A DNA stretch of 64,000 nt from Pararhodobacter zhoushanensis (lineage in GTDB: Bacteria; Pseudomonadota; Alphaproteobacteria; Rhodobacterales; Rhodobacteraceae): positions 3,785,501-3,849,500 of the forward strand of contig NZ_JAPDFL010000001.1 in NCBI RefSeq assembly GCF_025949695.1, given 5' to 3'. The notes under the pieces are model-generated. The model was not told the DNA's origin. It did no database searches and worked only from the letters and a program-made list of their open reading frames with translations. Shown piece by piece: positions 25,705-35,072 of this stretch. The translations under genes and the position numbers were made by a program. The first letter of the stretch is position 1; every line of letters starts with the position of its first letter.

Positions 25705-26810
25705 GCGATACCGTCGAGGCCCCCGAGGCCGCCCCCGTCGACCACACGGGCCCCAAGACCGTGGTGTCGTTCCAGCACGTTTCCATCGTGTTCGGTGACA
25801 ACCCGTGGAAGGCCATCCCCCTGATGGAAACCGGCCAGTCGCGGGCCGATATCCAGAAAGAGACGGGCCAGGTGCTGGGCGTGCATGATTGCTCGCTCGA
25901 CGTGGCCGAGGGGGAAATTCTGGTGCTGATGGGCCTGTCCGGTTCGGGCAAGTCCACGCTTTTGCGCGCGGTGAACGGGCTGAACCCTATCGTGCAGGGC
26001 GACGTGCTGGTGCATGACGGCAAGGAGATGGTCAGCGTGCCCAAGGCCAGCGCCAAGGTGCAACGCCAGATCTGCACGGATGCAGTGGCGATGGTGTTCC
26101 AGCAATTCGGCCTGCTGCCCTGGCGGACCGTGCGCGACAATGTCGGCTTCGGGCTGGAGCTGGCGGGCATCAAGCGCCGCGAACGCAACCGCCGGGTGGA
26201 CGAGCAACTGGCGCTGGTCGGCCTGTCGCAATGGGCCGAGCGCAAGGTGGGCGAGCTGTCGGGCGGCATGCAGCAGCGCGTCGGGCTGGCGCGCGCCTTT
26301 GCCACCAACGCGCCGATCCTGCTTATGGACGAGCCGTTCTCGGCGCTGGACCCGTTGATCCGCACCCGGTTGCAGGATGAGCTTCTGGACCTGCAGGCCC
26401 GCGTCAAGCGGACGATCATCTTTGTCAGTCACGATCTGGACGAGGCGTTCAAGATCGGCAACCGCATCGCGATCATGGAGGGCGGGCGCATCATCCAGTG
26501 CGGCACCCCGGCCGAGATCTACACCCGGCCCGCGAATGCCTATGTCGCGGAATTCGTCGCGCATATGAACCCGCTGGGCGTGCTGACCGCGCGGGATGCC
26601 ATGGTGCCAGCCCCGCGCCCGGCGCCGACCGGCCTGACCCTGCCCGCCGACACGCCACTGCGCGACGCGATGATCAGCCTGAGCGACGCGCGCGGCCGCA
26701 TTCTGCTGACCGAGGGCGGACAGGTTGTCGGGATGCTGACCGATGCCAGCGCGGTCGCTGCGCTGGTCGCCAAGCGCGGTGACGAGACGGGGAGCGAGGA
26801 AGACGCGTAA
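25701..26810 (+). CDS. choV: Choline ABC transporter ATP-binding protein
   Basis: A 369-residue ProV-like ATPase. It has the long N-terminal extension of quaternary-amine transporters (IVFGDNPWKAIPLMETGQSR), Walker A GLSGSGKST, signature LSGGMQQRVGLAR, Walker B ILLMDEPFSALDP and H-loop VSHDLDEA. The last 90 residues, after IYTRPANAYVAEFV, form a short CBS-like tail (ISLSDARGRILLTEGGQVVGML). Starts by ATGA overlap with choW and ends before a bidirectional terminator. Confidence 0.92.
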   Translation: MSDTVEAPEAAPVDHTGPKTVVSFQHVSIVFGDNPWKAIPLMETGQSRADIQKETGQVLGVHDCSLDVAEGEILVLMGLSGSGKSTLLRAVNGLNPIVQGDVLVHDGKEMVSVPKASAKVQRQICTDAVAMVFQQFGLLPWRTVRDNVGFGLELAGIKRRERNRRVDEQLALVGLSQWAERKVGELSGGMQQRVGLARAFATNAPILLMDEPFSALDPLIRTRLQDELLDLQARVKRTIIFVSHDLDEAFKIGNRIAIMEGGRIIQCGTPAEIYTRPANAYVAEFVAHMNPLGVLTARDAMVPAPRPAPTGLTLPADTPLRDAMISLSDARGRILLTEGGQVVGMLTDASAVAALVAKRGDETGSEEDA

Positions 26811-26841
26811 GCACGGTGCGCTGAAGCGCACCCTACCGTGC
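26811..26841. terminator. Bidirectional terminator containing the 18-bp palindromic repeat
   Basis: GCACGG and CCGTGC (26836-26841) flank the palindrome GGTGCGCTGAAGCGCACC (26815-26832). It separates convergent choV and the CAP gene. The 18-bp core recurs twice at 60487-60560. Confidence 0.65.
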
Positions 26842-26843
26842 TG

Positions 26844-27308
26844 TCACTGCTGCGCGGCGGCAACCATCGACCAGTGCAGCTGGCCATCCCCGGCCCGCGC
26901 GACGCCATAGCCTGCGTCGCGCACCGCCGGGTTGAGCATGTTCACCCGGTGCTCGGGCGAGTCCATCCAGCCCCGGATGATCTGCGGCGCATCGCGGTGG
27001 CCCATGCCGGTATTCTCGACCGCCGTGGCGTAGGGGTAATCCTCACGCCGCAACCGTCGTCCCAGCCCGGCGAACCAGCTGCCGCGATGCGACAACCGCC
27101 CCCGGTCGGCCATGCGGCAGGCCTGTGTCTGCGCAGCCTCGGTCAGGCGGGCATCCATGCGCAGGGCGGGAAGGCCCTGACCGGCACGCTCGGCATTGGT
27201 CAGCACCAGCAGCTCGGTGCGCAAGGCGCCCAGGCTGCCCGGAACCTCGCACGCCGCCCAGAGCGGCGTCGCAAACAGCATCAGCAGGGTGAGAACGCGC
27301 AGGATCAT
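26844..27308 (-). CDS. CAP/SCP-family secreted protein
   Basis: A 154-residue protein with a signal peptide (about 1-19, ending LWAA). The CAP fold follows: LVLTNAERAGQGLPALRMDARLTEAAQTQACRMADRGRLSHRG, then AVENTGMGHRDAPQIIRGWMDSPEHRVNMLNPAVRDAGYGVA, which contains the CAP His and Glu residues. Function in bacteria is poorly known; extracytoplasmic location is expected. The start overlaps the stop of the upstream DMT gene by ATGA. Confidence 0.87.
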   Translation of the reverse strand: MILRVLTLLMLFATPLWAACEVPGSLGALRTELLVLTNAERAGQGLPALRMDARLTEAAQTQACRMADRGRLSHRGSWFAGLGRRLRREDYPYATAVENTGMGHRDAPQIIRGWMDSPEHRVNMLNPAVRDAGYGVARAGDGQLHWSMVAAAQQ

Positions 27309-28252
27309 GCCGAAACGCTGGCCGATTTTTCGGCACGGCGCAACTGGTGCTCGCGAAGGGCGATGAAGATCACGGCAGAGACGATCATCCCCCCGCCGCC
27401 GACAACCCACATGTCGACCGGCTCGCTGAACAGCAGCGCGCCCAGCGTGACAGACCAGACCAGTTGCAACGCGGTCACCGGCTGCGTGACAGAGATCGGC
27501 GCGGCGGCGAAGGCAAAGGTCATCAGGTAATGCCCCGCCGTGGCGAAACCGGCCAGCATCAGGAACCAGCCGGCCTGCGTCCAGGTGATCGGCTCCCACA
27601 CGGCGATGGCAAACGGGGCCAGACCGATGGTGACGGTGATCGAGAGCATGCCAACGATCATCGTCGGCGAGACCTGATCGCTCAACCGTTTGGCCATCAG
27701 ATACGACGTCGCAAAGAACACTGACGTAACCAGCATCGCCAGATGCCCGGCGTTCAACTCTCGCAGGCCCGGCCGCAGGATGATCAGTGCGCCCAGAATG
27801 GCGATGATGATGGCCATGATCCGGCGCAGGCGTATGCGTTCGCCCAGAAACAGCACCGCGCCAATCGAGATCAGGATCGGGTTCAGGTATCCCATTGCCG
27901 AAACCTCGGCCAAGGGGATGCGCGTCATGGCAAAGAACCACAAGATCACCCCAAAGGTGTGCATCAGCCCGCGCCAGCCAAAGGCGCGCCACAGCGCCGG
28001 TGTCATCGGCTCGCGGCGCATCGCGTTGATCATCGGCAGCAGAAAGATCAGGCCGAGCAGATAGCGCAGAAAGGCCGATTGCGCTGCCGGGATCTCTTGC
28101 CCCATGTGCTTGACGCCCGCCGTCAGGCCGACAAAACACAGGCCCGACGCCAGCATCCACAGCACCCCGGCGACCGGCTTGTCGCCGCGGGCCGCCATAG
28201 GCGTGGTTTCTGGGATCGGAACCGCGGGCGAGGAGGTGCTTAACTTATGCAT
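27305..28252 (-). CDS. EamA/DMT family transporter
   Basis: A 315-residue protein with ten predicted membrane helices in two EamA repeats, for example WMLASGLCFVGLTAGVKHM and the second-half TQPVTALQLVWSVTLGALLFSEPVDMWVVGGGGMIV. The first 25 residues are a soluble leader; a later start at MAARGDK (28198) is possible. DMT proteins move metabolites such as amino acids or nucleobases; the substrate is unknown. It overlaps the CAP gene at its 3' end. Confidence 0.85.
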   Translation of the reverse strand: MHKLSTSSPAVPIPETTPMAARGDKPVAGVLWMLASGLCFVGLTAGVKHMGQEIPAAQSAFLRYLLGLIFLLPMINAMRREPMTPALWRAFGWRGLMHTFGVILWFFAMTRIPLAEVSAMGYLNPILISIGAVLFLGERIRLRRIMAIIIAILGALIILRPGLRELNAGHLAMLVTSVFFATSYLMAKRLSDQVSPTMIVGMLSITVTIGLAPFAIAVWEPITWTQAGWFLMLAGFATAGHYLMTFAFAAAPISVTQPVTALQLVWSVTLGALLFSEPVDMWVVGGGGMIVSAVIFIALREHQLRRAEKSASVSA

Positions 28253-28270
28253 GATCTCCGGACATGCCGC

Positions 28271-28292
28271 GCCCTGCCCTTGAGGGCAAGGC
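28271..28292 (-). terminator. Hairpin after the SLC13 gene
   Basis: GCCCTGCCCT (28271-28280) and AGGGCAAGGC (28283-28292) pair over 10 bp with one G-U pair and a 2-nt loop. It lies downstream of the minus-strand SLC13 gene; no T tract. Confidence 0.4.
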
Positions 28293-28315
28293 CGAATCGC
28301 TTCCCTGCACCGGCG

Positions 28316-30095
28316 TCAGAGCGGCCAGATCAACGGTACAATGGTGCAAACGGTGATCGCCATCAGGACGTTCAGCGGCACGCCCACCTTGAGGAAGTCG
28401 GCGAACCGGTAGCCGCCGGGGCCGTAAACCAGCGTGTTGGTCTGATACCCGATCGGCGTCGCAAAAGCCGCAGAGGCCGCAAACATCACCGCAATGACCA
28501 GCGGACGCGGGTCCACGCCCATAGTCTGCGCCAGACCAATCGCCACCGGCGTGACGATGACGGCAACGGCGTTGTTCGACACCACCTCGGTCAGCACACC
28601 CGCCAGCGTGTACACCGCCAGCAGCAACGCCCAATGCGGCAAGCCCTGCAAATGCGGCGCGATCGCGTCGACCAGCAGCTGCACCGCACCCGAGGCCTCA
28701 AGCCCCGCGCCCACGATCAGCATGCCGAAGATCAACGCCAGCAGCCGGCCCTCGATGAAGCCGAAGGCCTCATCGGCATCAATGCAGCGGGTCAGCAGCA
28801 CGATCACCACACCGATCAGCGCCAGCATCTGGATCGAGGCCACGCCAAGCGCCGACAACCCCACCACCCCGGCCAGAACACCGATGACAATGGGTGCGTG
28901 GCTGCGCCGATAGGCGCGCTCGGACGGCTGGGTCACGTCGACCAGATCCATATCGGTGGCCAGACGGCGGATATCCTCCATCGCGCCTTCCAGCAGCAGC
29001 GTGTCACCGACCTGCACCACCAGATCGTCCAGCTGACGCCCGATGTTCTGGCTGCGCCGGTGCACGGCCAGCGGGTAGACGCCGTAACGGCGGCGCAAAC
29101 GCATGTTGCCCAGCGAACGGCCGATCATCCGGCAGCCGGGGGTGATCAGCACCTCGACGGTCGAGGTCCGCACCGTGCTCAACTGGTTGACCAGCCGCAA
29201 TTCGGGGTTCTGTTGCAGGCCCAGAACCTCGGACATCTGGGTGCGCAGCACCACGCGGTCGCCTGCCTCCAGCACCACATCCGCCAGCGCCCGGCGCAAC
29301 GAGGCATCCCCGCGCAGCACGTCAATGACCCGCGCGCCGCCCCGGCTGAACACATCGGCGTCTTCCAGCCGTTTGCCAACCAGCGCCGAGCCTTCGGGGA
29401 TCGCCACCTCGGTGAAAAACTTCATCGGCGCGCGGTCGCCCAGCAGCGCGGCCATCAGAATCGCGCTCGGGCAGCAACCAGCGGCCGGCCAGGGCCAGAT
29501 AGGTCACCCCGACGAGCGCCACGGCAATCCCAACCAGCGACATTTCAAAAATGCCGAACGGCTCCATGCCAGCGGCCTGCGCCACCCCATCGACGAGAAG
29601 GTTCGTCGAGGTGCCGACCAGTGTGATCGTACCGCCGAAAATCGAAAAATAGCTCAGCGGAATCAGCAGCTTTGATGGCGCGACTTCCATCGCTTTGGCC
29701 AGCTTCATGAAGATGGGGATCATCACCACGACAATGGGCGTGTTGTTGACGAAGGCCGACATCGCCAGCACCGTCATCGTCAACACCACCAGCGTCAGGC
29801 GCGGGTGATCGGCAGCGTGACTGACCGCCCGCTGCGACAGGAAATCGAGCGAGCCGGTGCGCACCAGTCCGCCGACGATCAGGAACATCGCAGCGATGGT
29901 CCAGGGCGCGGGGTTGGCGAACACCGCCAGCGCGCGGGTTTCGGGGACAATACCCAGAATCAGCATGAGCGCGGCCCCCGACAGGGCGACCACCTCAACC
30001 GGATAGGTTTCGCGAATGAACATCGCCAGCATGCCCAGCATGATGACGATCGACACAACCGGCGACCAGGCCGCAAGGCTCTCAACGCCCAGCAT
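28316..30095 (-). pseudogene. SLC13/DASS-type transporter with TrkA_C domains, frameshifted
   Basis: The two parts together are a normal SLC13-family permease of about 592 residues. The first part has helices and LVGGLVRTGSLDFLSQRAVSHAADHP-like blocks, NNTPIVVVMIPIF and FGGTITLVGTSTNLLVDG (the sodium/substrate hairpin), ending GRWLLPERDS. The second part has two RCK/TrkA_C domains (FFTEVAIPEGSALVGKRLEDADV; TVEVLITPGCRMIGRSL) and the C-terminal helices with SNNAVAVIVTPVAIGLA and YQTNTLVYGPGGYRF. The frame changes near 29455-29462. The total length (1780 nt) has one extra base. Substrates of this group are sulfate or dicarboxylates. It may be an inactive gene or an assembly error. Confidence 0.82.
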
Positions 30096-30281
30096 GCAAC
30101 GCTCCTTTGCCGCGGATTACCGATGCGTCGTCCATCACCCACACCGCCCATTTCATCTGCGCAGCCGCACCTGCACGTCTACCGCGCATAAACACCGTTC
30201 CTGGAGCAACCGGCAAGGGAGAATGCGATCGAGCGCCTCATGAGCACCGGCTTGAACACAGGTTGAGCGCCAGGAATAGCC

Positions 30282-31178
30282 TCACCGATTATCGGCTGTG
30301 CAGGCCCGGCCCCAACGGCTGATGTCACGGTTTGACCTGCCCGACAGCGGGCGTCGCAACTTTCGCCGCGGGCCCCGACGGCGCCAGCCGCCCCCCTGAC
30401 GCACCATGGTCACGCTGAGTGCCTTGCCGGTGCGGTCGTCGGTCTCGATGAACACGCCCGACAGGGTGGCCTCGCCCACGGCAGGCTCGAAGCGGGCCTT
30501 GGGCATGCCGGTGATGAAGCGTCGCAGCGGCTCGTCCTTTTGCATGCCGATGACGCTGTCATAGTCACCGCACATCCCGGCATCGGTCTGATAGGCCGTG
30601 CCGCCGTTCAGGATCATCGCATCGCCCGTGGGCACATGGGTATGCGTGCCCACCACGAGCGAAGCGCGGCCGTCGCACCAATGGCCCATCGCCATCTTTT
30701 CGCTGGTCGCCTCGGCATGGACGTCAATGACCGCAGCCTGCACCCGGCTGCCCAGAGCATGGGAGCGCAAGACCGGCTCGATGGCGCTGAACGGGTCGTC
30801 GAAGGGGCGCTTCATGAACACCTGCCCCATGACCTGCGCGACAAGAACCTGCCGTCCCTCGGTCGCCGGGAAAACCCGTGCCCCGATACCGGGCGCAATC
30901 TTGGAGAAATTGATCGCGCGGATCAGGCGGGGCTCGTTTTCGATATGGCCCATCATCGTCTTCTGGTCGAAGGCGTGATCGCCCAGCGTCACGCAATCCG
31001 CCCCCGCGTCGAACAGCGCCGTGGCATGGTCGGGCGAAAGCCCCATCCCCGACGTCGCGTTTTCGCCGTTCACCACGACGAAATCCAGACCCCAATCGCG
31101 CCGAAGCGCACCCAGCCGCTCGGTCACCGCACGGCGACCGGACCGACCCATCACATCGCCCAGAAAAAGAATTCGCAT
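30282..31178 (-). CDS. YmdB/TIGR00282-type metallophosphoesterase (probable 3' frameshift)
   Basis: A metallophosphoesterase with di-metal motifs: ILFLGDVMGRSGRRA, VVVNGENATSGMG, TLGDHAFDQK, IDVHAEATSEKMA and VVGTHTHVPTGDA. The family contains 2',3'-cNMP phosphodiesterases. Start ATG 31178 (MRILFLG) is preferred over a TTG at 31199. As read, the tail after VRQGG becomes arginine-rich and runs to 30282. Adding one base to the G run near 30396 would give VRQGGRLAPSGPAAKV and a stop at 30325-30327, a better family end, so a frameshift is likely. It is the only gene between two intergenic repeats. Confidence 0.8.
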   Translation of the reverse strand: MRILFLGDVMGRSGRRAVTERLGALRRDWGLDFVVVNGENATSGMGLSPDHATALFDAGADCVTLGDHAFDQKTMMGHIENEPRLIRAINFSKIAPGIGARVFPATEGRQVLVAQVMGQVFMKRPFDDPFSAIEPVLRSHALGSRVQAAVIDVHAEATSEKMAMGHWCDGRASLVVGTHTHVPTGDAMILNGGTAYQTDAGMCGDYDSVIGMQKDEPLRRFITGMPKARFEPAVGEATLSGVFIETDDRTGKALSVTMVRQGGGWRRRGPRRKLRRPLSGRSNRDISRWGRACTADNR

Positions 31179-31230
31179 ATCTGATCTGTAAGCCGCCAAT
31201 CAGGCCGACGCAAAGAGAAAAACCGCCGAA

Positions 31231-31387
31231 AGGGGGCTCGCCCCCTCGGCCCGTTCCGGGCCTCACCCCTGAGGATATTTACGGACAGAAAATGGCGGTT
31301 AACGAAAGATTAACGCCGCTATTTTCTGTCTCAAAATATCCTCGGGGGGTGAATTTGGCTTTAGCCAAAGAGGGGGGTCCGAGGCCC
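31231..31387. repeat. Compound intergenic repeat with GGATATTT boxes and a CtrA-like core
   Basis: Order: hairpin AGGGGGC-TC-GCCCCCT (31231-31246), GGATATTT (31273-31280), GACAGAAAATG (31284-31294), TTAA-CGAAAGA-TTAAC (31299-31314), ATTTTCTGTC (31321-31330), AAATATCC (31334-31341), hairpin TTTGGCT-TT-AGCCAAA, and a GGGGGG/CCCCCC stem. The two halves mirror each other. The same order occurs at 48476-48590. It lies between two minus-strand genes. Confidence 0.75.
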
Positions 31388-31389
31388 CC

Positions 31390-32318
31390 CTACCCCAGCG
31401 CCGTCATCCAGCCCCAGGCGGTAAAGATGCACAGCGCCGTTGCGATCAGCACGGTCGAGGCGGCCACCCGACGCGCTCGCCCGTACATATTCGCAAAGAG
31501 ATAGGCATTCACCCCCGGTGCCATGCCTGCCGTCACCACCGCCGAGCGGAACGGTCCCGGCTGCACATCAAGCAACCGGCCCAGCGTCCAGGTGATCGAC
31601 GGGTGCAGCACCAACGAGATCGCCACCGCATAGGCGATCAGCCGCAGATCCCCCTCGGGCCGGTAGCGAAACAGCACGCCGCCCAGCCCGAACAGCGCCG
31701 CAGGCAGGCCGGCGCGCGCAACCAGACCGGCCGCATCCGCGATCACGCCCGGCAGCCCCTGTCCCGACAGGTTGACAACCACACCAGCGCCGATGCCGAT
31801 GACCAGCGGGTTGGTGGCAAGGCTCTTGACCACCCGCCCCGCCGTGCGCGTCAGGCCCGCGCCGCGGCACGCACGCCCTCCATCACCAGCACGCCGACCA
31901 GATAGCAAAACGGCGCATGCAGGGCGATGATCGCATAGTTCGGTGCCAGCGAGTCGCTGCCATAGGCACGCTCGGAGATTGCCAGCCCCAGCAGGACCGA
32001 GTTCGAGAACAGGCACACGAACCCGACCGCAACCGCATCTTCCCAGTCACGTTTGAACACGAACCGCGCACCGAAAAGCCCGGCCAGAAACCCGCAAAAC
32101 GCGCCCGTGTAGAAGCTGACCAGCATCCGCCAGTCAAAGCCCGAGCCCAGATCCAGCCGGGCGAGCGCCAGAAACAGCAAGATGGGAATGGCGAAGCTTT
32201 GGGCGAATTTCATCAGCCCTTCGATCCCGGCCTCGGAGATCACCTTGCCCCAGGCTGCCAGATACCCCAGCCCGACGACCAGAAACACCGGCAGGATGAC
32301 CTGGATCAGCGCTTCCAT
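31390..32318 (-). pseudogene. AEC (auxin efflux carrier-type) transporter, frameshifted
   Basis: The joined product would be 309 residues, normal for bacterial AEC permeases with ten helices. Part one (from 32318) opens MEALIQVILPVFLVVGLGYLA and reaches VLVMEGVRAAAR. Part two continues GLTRTAGRVVKSLATNPLVIGIGAGV and ends MAPGVNAYLFANMYGRARRVAASTVLIATALCIF. The change falls near 31855-31862, where GCGGGCC lacks one G. Length 929 nt is one short of whole codons. AEC permeases export organic acids or similar; the substrate is unknown. Confidence 0.83.
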
Positions 32319-32354
32319 GTCAGGTCCTCACCCCGTCCGGCACCCGGGCCCGGT

Positions 32355-33152
32355 TCACAGGGCGAACTCCAGCACCATGCCGTCATAGGCCGGTGTGATG
32401 TGCGCGGGCGTCTCGGCCGCGAGGCGCTCGTAGTCAAGATCGACGTGCATGTTGGTCAGCACCGCCTGTCGGGGGGCTGCCTGCGCGATCCATTCAAGTG
32501 CCAGATCGACATGCGCATGGGTGGGATGCGGTTTGTAGCGCAGCGCGTCGAGGATCCAGCAGTCGAGCCCGTTCAGCACCGGCCAGCTTGTCTCGGGGAT
32601 GCGCACCACATCCGGCAGATAGGCCAGCCCCGCGATGCGGAAACCCAGCGCGTCCATGCTGCCATGGTCGACGCGGAACGGCGTCAGCACCAGCGGACCG
32701 CCCGCGCCGGAAATGGTCACATCCCCGTCGATGGTGTTGAGATCCAGAATCGGCGGATACGGCGACCCGGCGGGCTGCACAAAGGCATAGCCAAAGCGTG
32801 ACAACAGCGCGTCCTGCGTCGGATGGTCAGCCCAGATCGGCAGTCGTTTGCGCGTGTTGAACACCACCATCCGCAAATCGTCGATGCCATGGACGTGGTC
32901 GGCGTGGCTGTGGGTATAGACCACCGCATCCAGCGTGCCGACGCCGGCATCCAGCAATTGCTCGCGCATGTCGGGCGTGGTGTCGATCAGCACACGCGTG
33001 GTGCCGTCCTGCGTGATCCGTTCGACCAGCAACGAGCAGCGGCGGCGGCGGTTGCGCGGATTGGTGGGATCGCAGGCGCCCCATTCGCCGCCCAGACGCG
33101 GCACGCCGCCGGACGAGCCGCAGCCCAGAATGGTAGCGCGCAGCAAGGCCAT
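32355..33152 (-). CDS. MBL-fold metallohydrolase (PhnP-like)
   Basis: A 265-residue metallo-beta-lactamase fold. Metal motif THSHADHVHGIDDLR holds HxHxDH. Further ligands are the His in FRVDHGSMDALGF and Asp/His toward the C-terminus (LTNMHVDLDYERL). The N-terminus LGCGSSGGVPRLGGEWGACDP with GCDPxNPxNRRRR is the PhnP/cyclic-phosphodiesterase subgroup. It overlaps tatD by one base (TGATG). In many alphaproteobacteria this gene follows tatD; substrate unknown. Confidence 0.87.
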   Translation of the reverse strand: MALLRATILGCGSSGGVPRLGGEWGACDPTNPRNRRRRCSLLVERITQDGTTRVLIDTTPDMREQLLDAGVGTLDAVVYTHSHADHVHGIDDLRMVVFNTRKRLPIWADHPTQDALLSRFGYAFVQPAGSPYPPILDLNTIDGDVTISGAGGPLVLTPFRVDHGSMDALGFRIAGLAYLPDVVRIPETSWPVLNGLDCWILDALRYKPHPTHAHVDLALEWIAQAAPRQAVLTNMHVDLDYERLAAETPAHITPAYDGMVLEFAL

Positions 33153-33952
33153 CAGGCGGCCCTCGCCTTGGTGAACAGCCGGTCGAAATTCTCGGTCGTC
33201 TGGCGGGCGAAGTCTTCGTAGCTCAGGCCGAATTTTTCGGCGACGATCCGGGCGGTCAGCGCCACATAGGACGGCTCGTTGCGCCGCCCGCGATGCGGCG
33301 GCGGTGCCAGATAGGGGGCGTCGGTTTCCACAAGCAACCGGTCCAGCGGGGCGGCGGCGAGGATCTCGCGCACTTCAGCACTTTTGGGGAAGGCCGCAAT
33401 GCCCGAAGCCGACAAATAGAAGCCCAGATCGAGCGCCGCCTGCGCCAGCTCAAGCCCCGACGAGAAGCAATGCATCACGCAAGCGTAGGCCCCGGCGCGG
33501 TGCTCTGCTGTCAGGATACGTGCCATATCCGCGTCCGCGTCGCGGGCGTGGATGATCAGCGGCAGGCCGGTCTGGCGCGCGGCCTCGATATGCACCAGCA
33601 AGCTCTCTTGCTGGATGCCGGCGCTTTCGGGGGTGTAGTGGTAGTCCAGCCCGGTCTCGCCAATGGCGACGAATTTGGGATGCGTGGCCAGGGCGGTGAG
33701 GGTCTCGACCGCGACGACCGGCTGCTTGTCAGCCGACATCGGGTGGATCCCGGCGGCGTAATAGACTTCCGGGTACTTTTCGGCCAGCGCGCGAACGATC
33801 GGCTCGCGCTCGAGCTTGGTGCAGATCGACACCATGCGCGACACGCCCGCGGCGCGGGCGCGCTCGATCAGCGCGTCGTGCTCGCCGTCGAACTCGGGGA
33901 AGTCGAGATGCGTGTGGCTGTCGACGATTTCGGGGGCGGTCTGTGAGGTCAT
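33152..33952 (-). CDS. tatD: TatD family DNase/hydrolase
   Basis: A 266-residue TIM-barrel hydrolase. Metal-binding blocks: VDSHTHLDFPEF at the start, AIGETGLDYHY, IHARDADADMARIL, CVMHCFSSGLELA and LVETDAPYLAPPPHRGRRNEP. All expected His, Glu and Asp positions are present. Start MTSQTAPEIVDS at 33952 removes an arginine-rich upstream leader. It lies just after holB and before the MBL gene, the common order tmk-holB-tatD-MBL in alphaproteobacteria. Confidence 0.93.
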   Translation of the reverse strand: MTSQTAPEIVDSHTHLDFPEFDGEHDALIERARAAGVSRMVSICTKLEREPIVRALAEKYPEVYYAAGIHPMSADKQPVVAVETLTALATHPKFVAIGETGLDYHYTPESAGIQQESLLVHIEAARQTGLPLIIHARDADADMARILTAEHRAGAYACVMHCFSSGLELAQAALDLGFYLSASGIAAFPKSAEVREILAAAPLDRLLVETDAPYLAPPPHRGRRNEPSYVALTARIVAEKFGLSYEDFARQTTENFDRLFTKARAA

Positions 33953-33968
33953 CGGGCGTTCCGGAAGT

Positions 33969-35072
33969 TCATCCCGCCGCCTTGAGCGCCGCGGATTCCA
34001 ATCGCAGGAACATATCCAGCACCAGCGCGCCGGGGTCAAGGTTGACGGCCCGTCCCGCGCGGGCGCGGGCCCCGAGATCGGCGGCCAGTTCGGCCCAGCG
34101 ACGGGCGGCGCGGGCGTCGGGCGACAGGCGCGCGGCGAGCGCGGCTTCGCCCCGCACGGCTTCGGTCAGGGGCTGGCCGGTGGCCCCGGCGCGGGCCAGA
34201 CGGGCCAGCGCAAGGTCCAGCAGGCGGACGGTCAGATCGAAACGGGGTTCGGCTTCGCGGCCCCCGAGAGAATTGCACATTTTCAACACGGCTGGCCGCG
34301 AGAGACGCGGCAGATCCGACAGAATGTCCACAATTGCTGCATACAGCTCCAACCCGCCGCCATTCAGCACACGGATCGCCTCGCCCACCGAACCGCCGGA
34401 AAGCTCGGCTAAAGCCTCGGCATGCGTGACCTCGCCCAGCGCCTGTTCCAGCGCGCGGGACATGGCATCGGGGTTCAGCGGATGCAGGCGAAGTTCGCGG
34501 CAGCGCGAGCGGATCGTGGGCAACAGGCGCGACGGTTGGTGCGCGACCAAAAGCAGCATCGCGCCCGCCGGTGGCTCTTCGAGCAGCTTGAGAAGGGCGT
34601 TGGCGGCGTTGGCGTTCATCTCGTCTGCGGCATCGACGATGACCACACGGCGCCCCCCTTCGGCCGAAGACAGCCCGAAAAAATCACGCAGTTTACGCAC
34701 TTCATCGACGGTGATCTGGGTTTTCAGCTTGCCGGTCTTGTCATCCACAGCCCGGCGGATCGGCAACAGGCCAGACTCGGACCCCGCCGCGATGCGGTGC
34801 GAGACCGGATGATCGGGATCCACGTCCAGCACCTGCGGCGCGCCAAACAGCCCGCCGCCCGGTTCGGTCGCCAACAGAAACCGCGCCAGCCGCCACGCCA
34901 GCGTCGCCTTGCCGATGCCCCGCGGGCCGGTAATCAGCCAGCCGTGATGCAAACGGTCCTGCGCGAAGGCGTCGAGAAAGCGTTGCTCGGCATCGTCTTG
35001 CCCGTAAAGCTGGCGGGTGTCGCGCGGATGCGGCGCGCCGTCGATGCGGTCGGGTTCGGGTGCCTCAGCCAT
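33969..35072 (-). CDS. holB: DNA polymerase III subunit delta'
   Basis: A 367-residue clamp-loader subunit. Walker-like GPRGIGKATLAWRLARFLL near 50, ADEMNANAANALLKLLEEPPAGAMLLLVAHQPSRLLPTIRSRC (SRC motif) near 155-200, and a helical C-terminal collar domain. The sensor motif is typical of delta'. It starts at ATG 35072 inside the last codons of tmk. It helps load the beta clamp on DNA. Its place between tmk and tatD supports the call. Confidence 0.93.
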   Translation of the reverse strand: MAEAPEPDRIDGAPHPRDTRQLYGQDDAEQRFLDAFAQDRLHHGWLITGPRGIGKATLAWRLARFLLATEPGGGLFGAPQVLDVDPDHPVSHRIAAGSESGLLPIRRAVDDKTGKLKTQITVDEVRKLRDFFGLSSAEGGRRVVIVDAADEMNANAANALLKLLEEPPAGAMLLLVAHQPSRLLPTIRSRCRELRLHPLNPDAMSRALEQALGEVTHAEALAELSGGSVGEAIRVLNGGGLELYAAIVDILSDLPRLSRPAVLKMCNSLGGREAEPRFDLTVRLLDLALARLARAGATGQPLTEAVRGEAALAARLSPDARAARRWAELAADLGARARAGRAVNLDPGALVLDMFLRLESAALKAAG

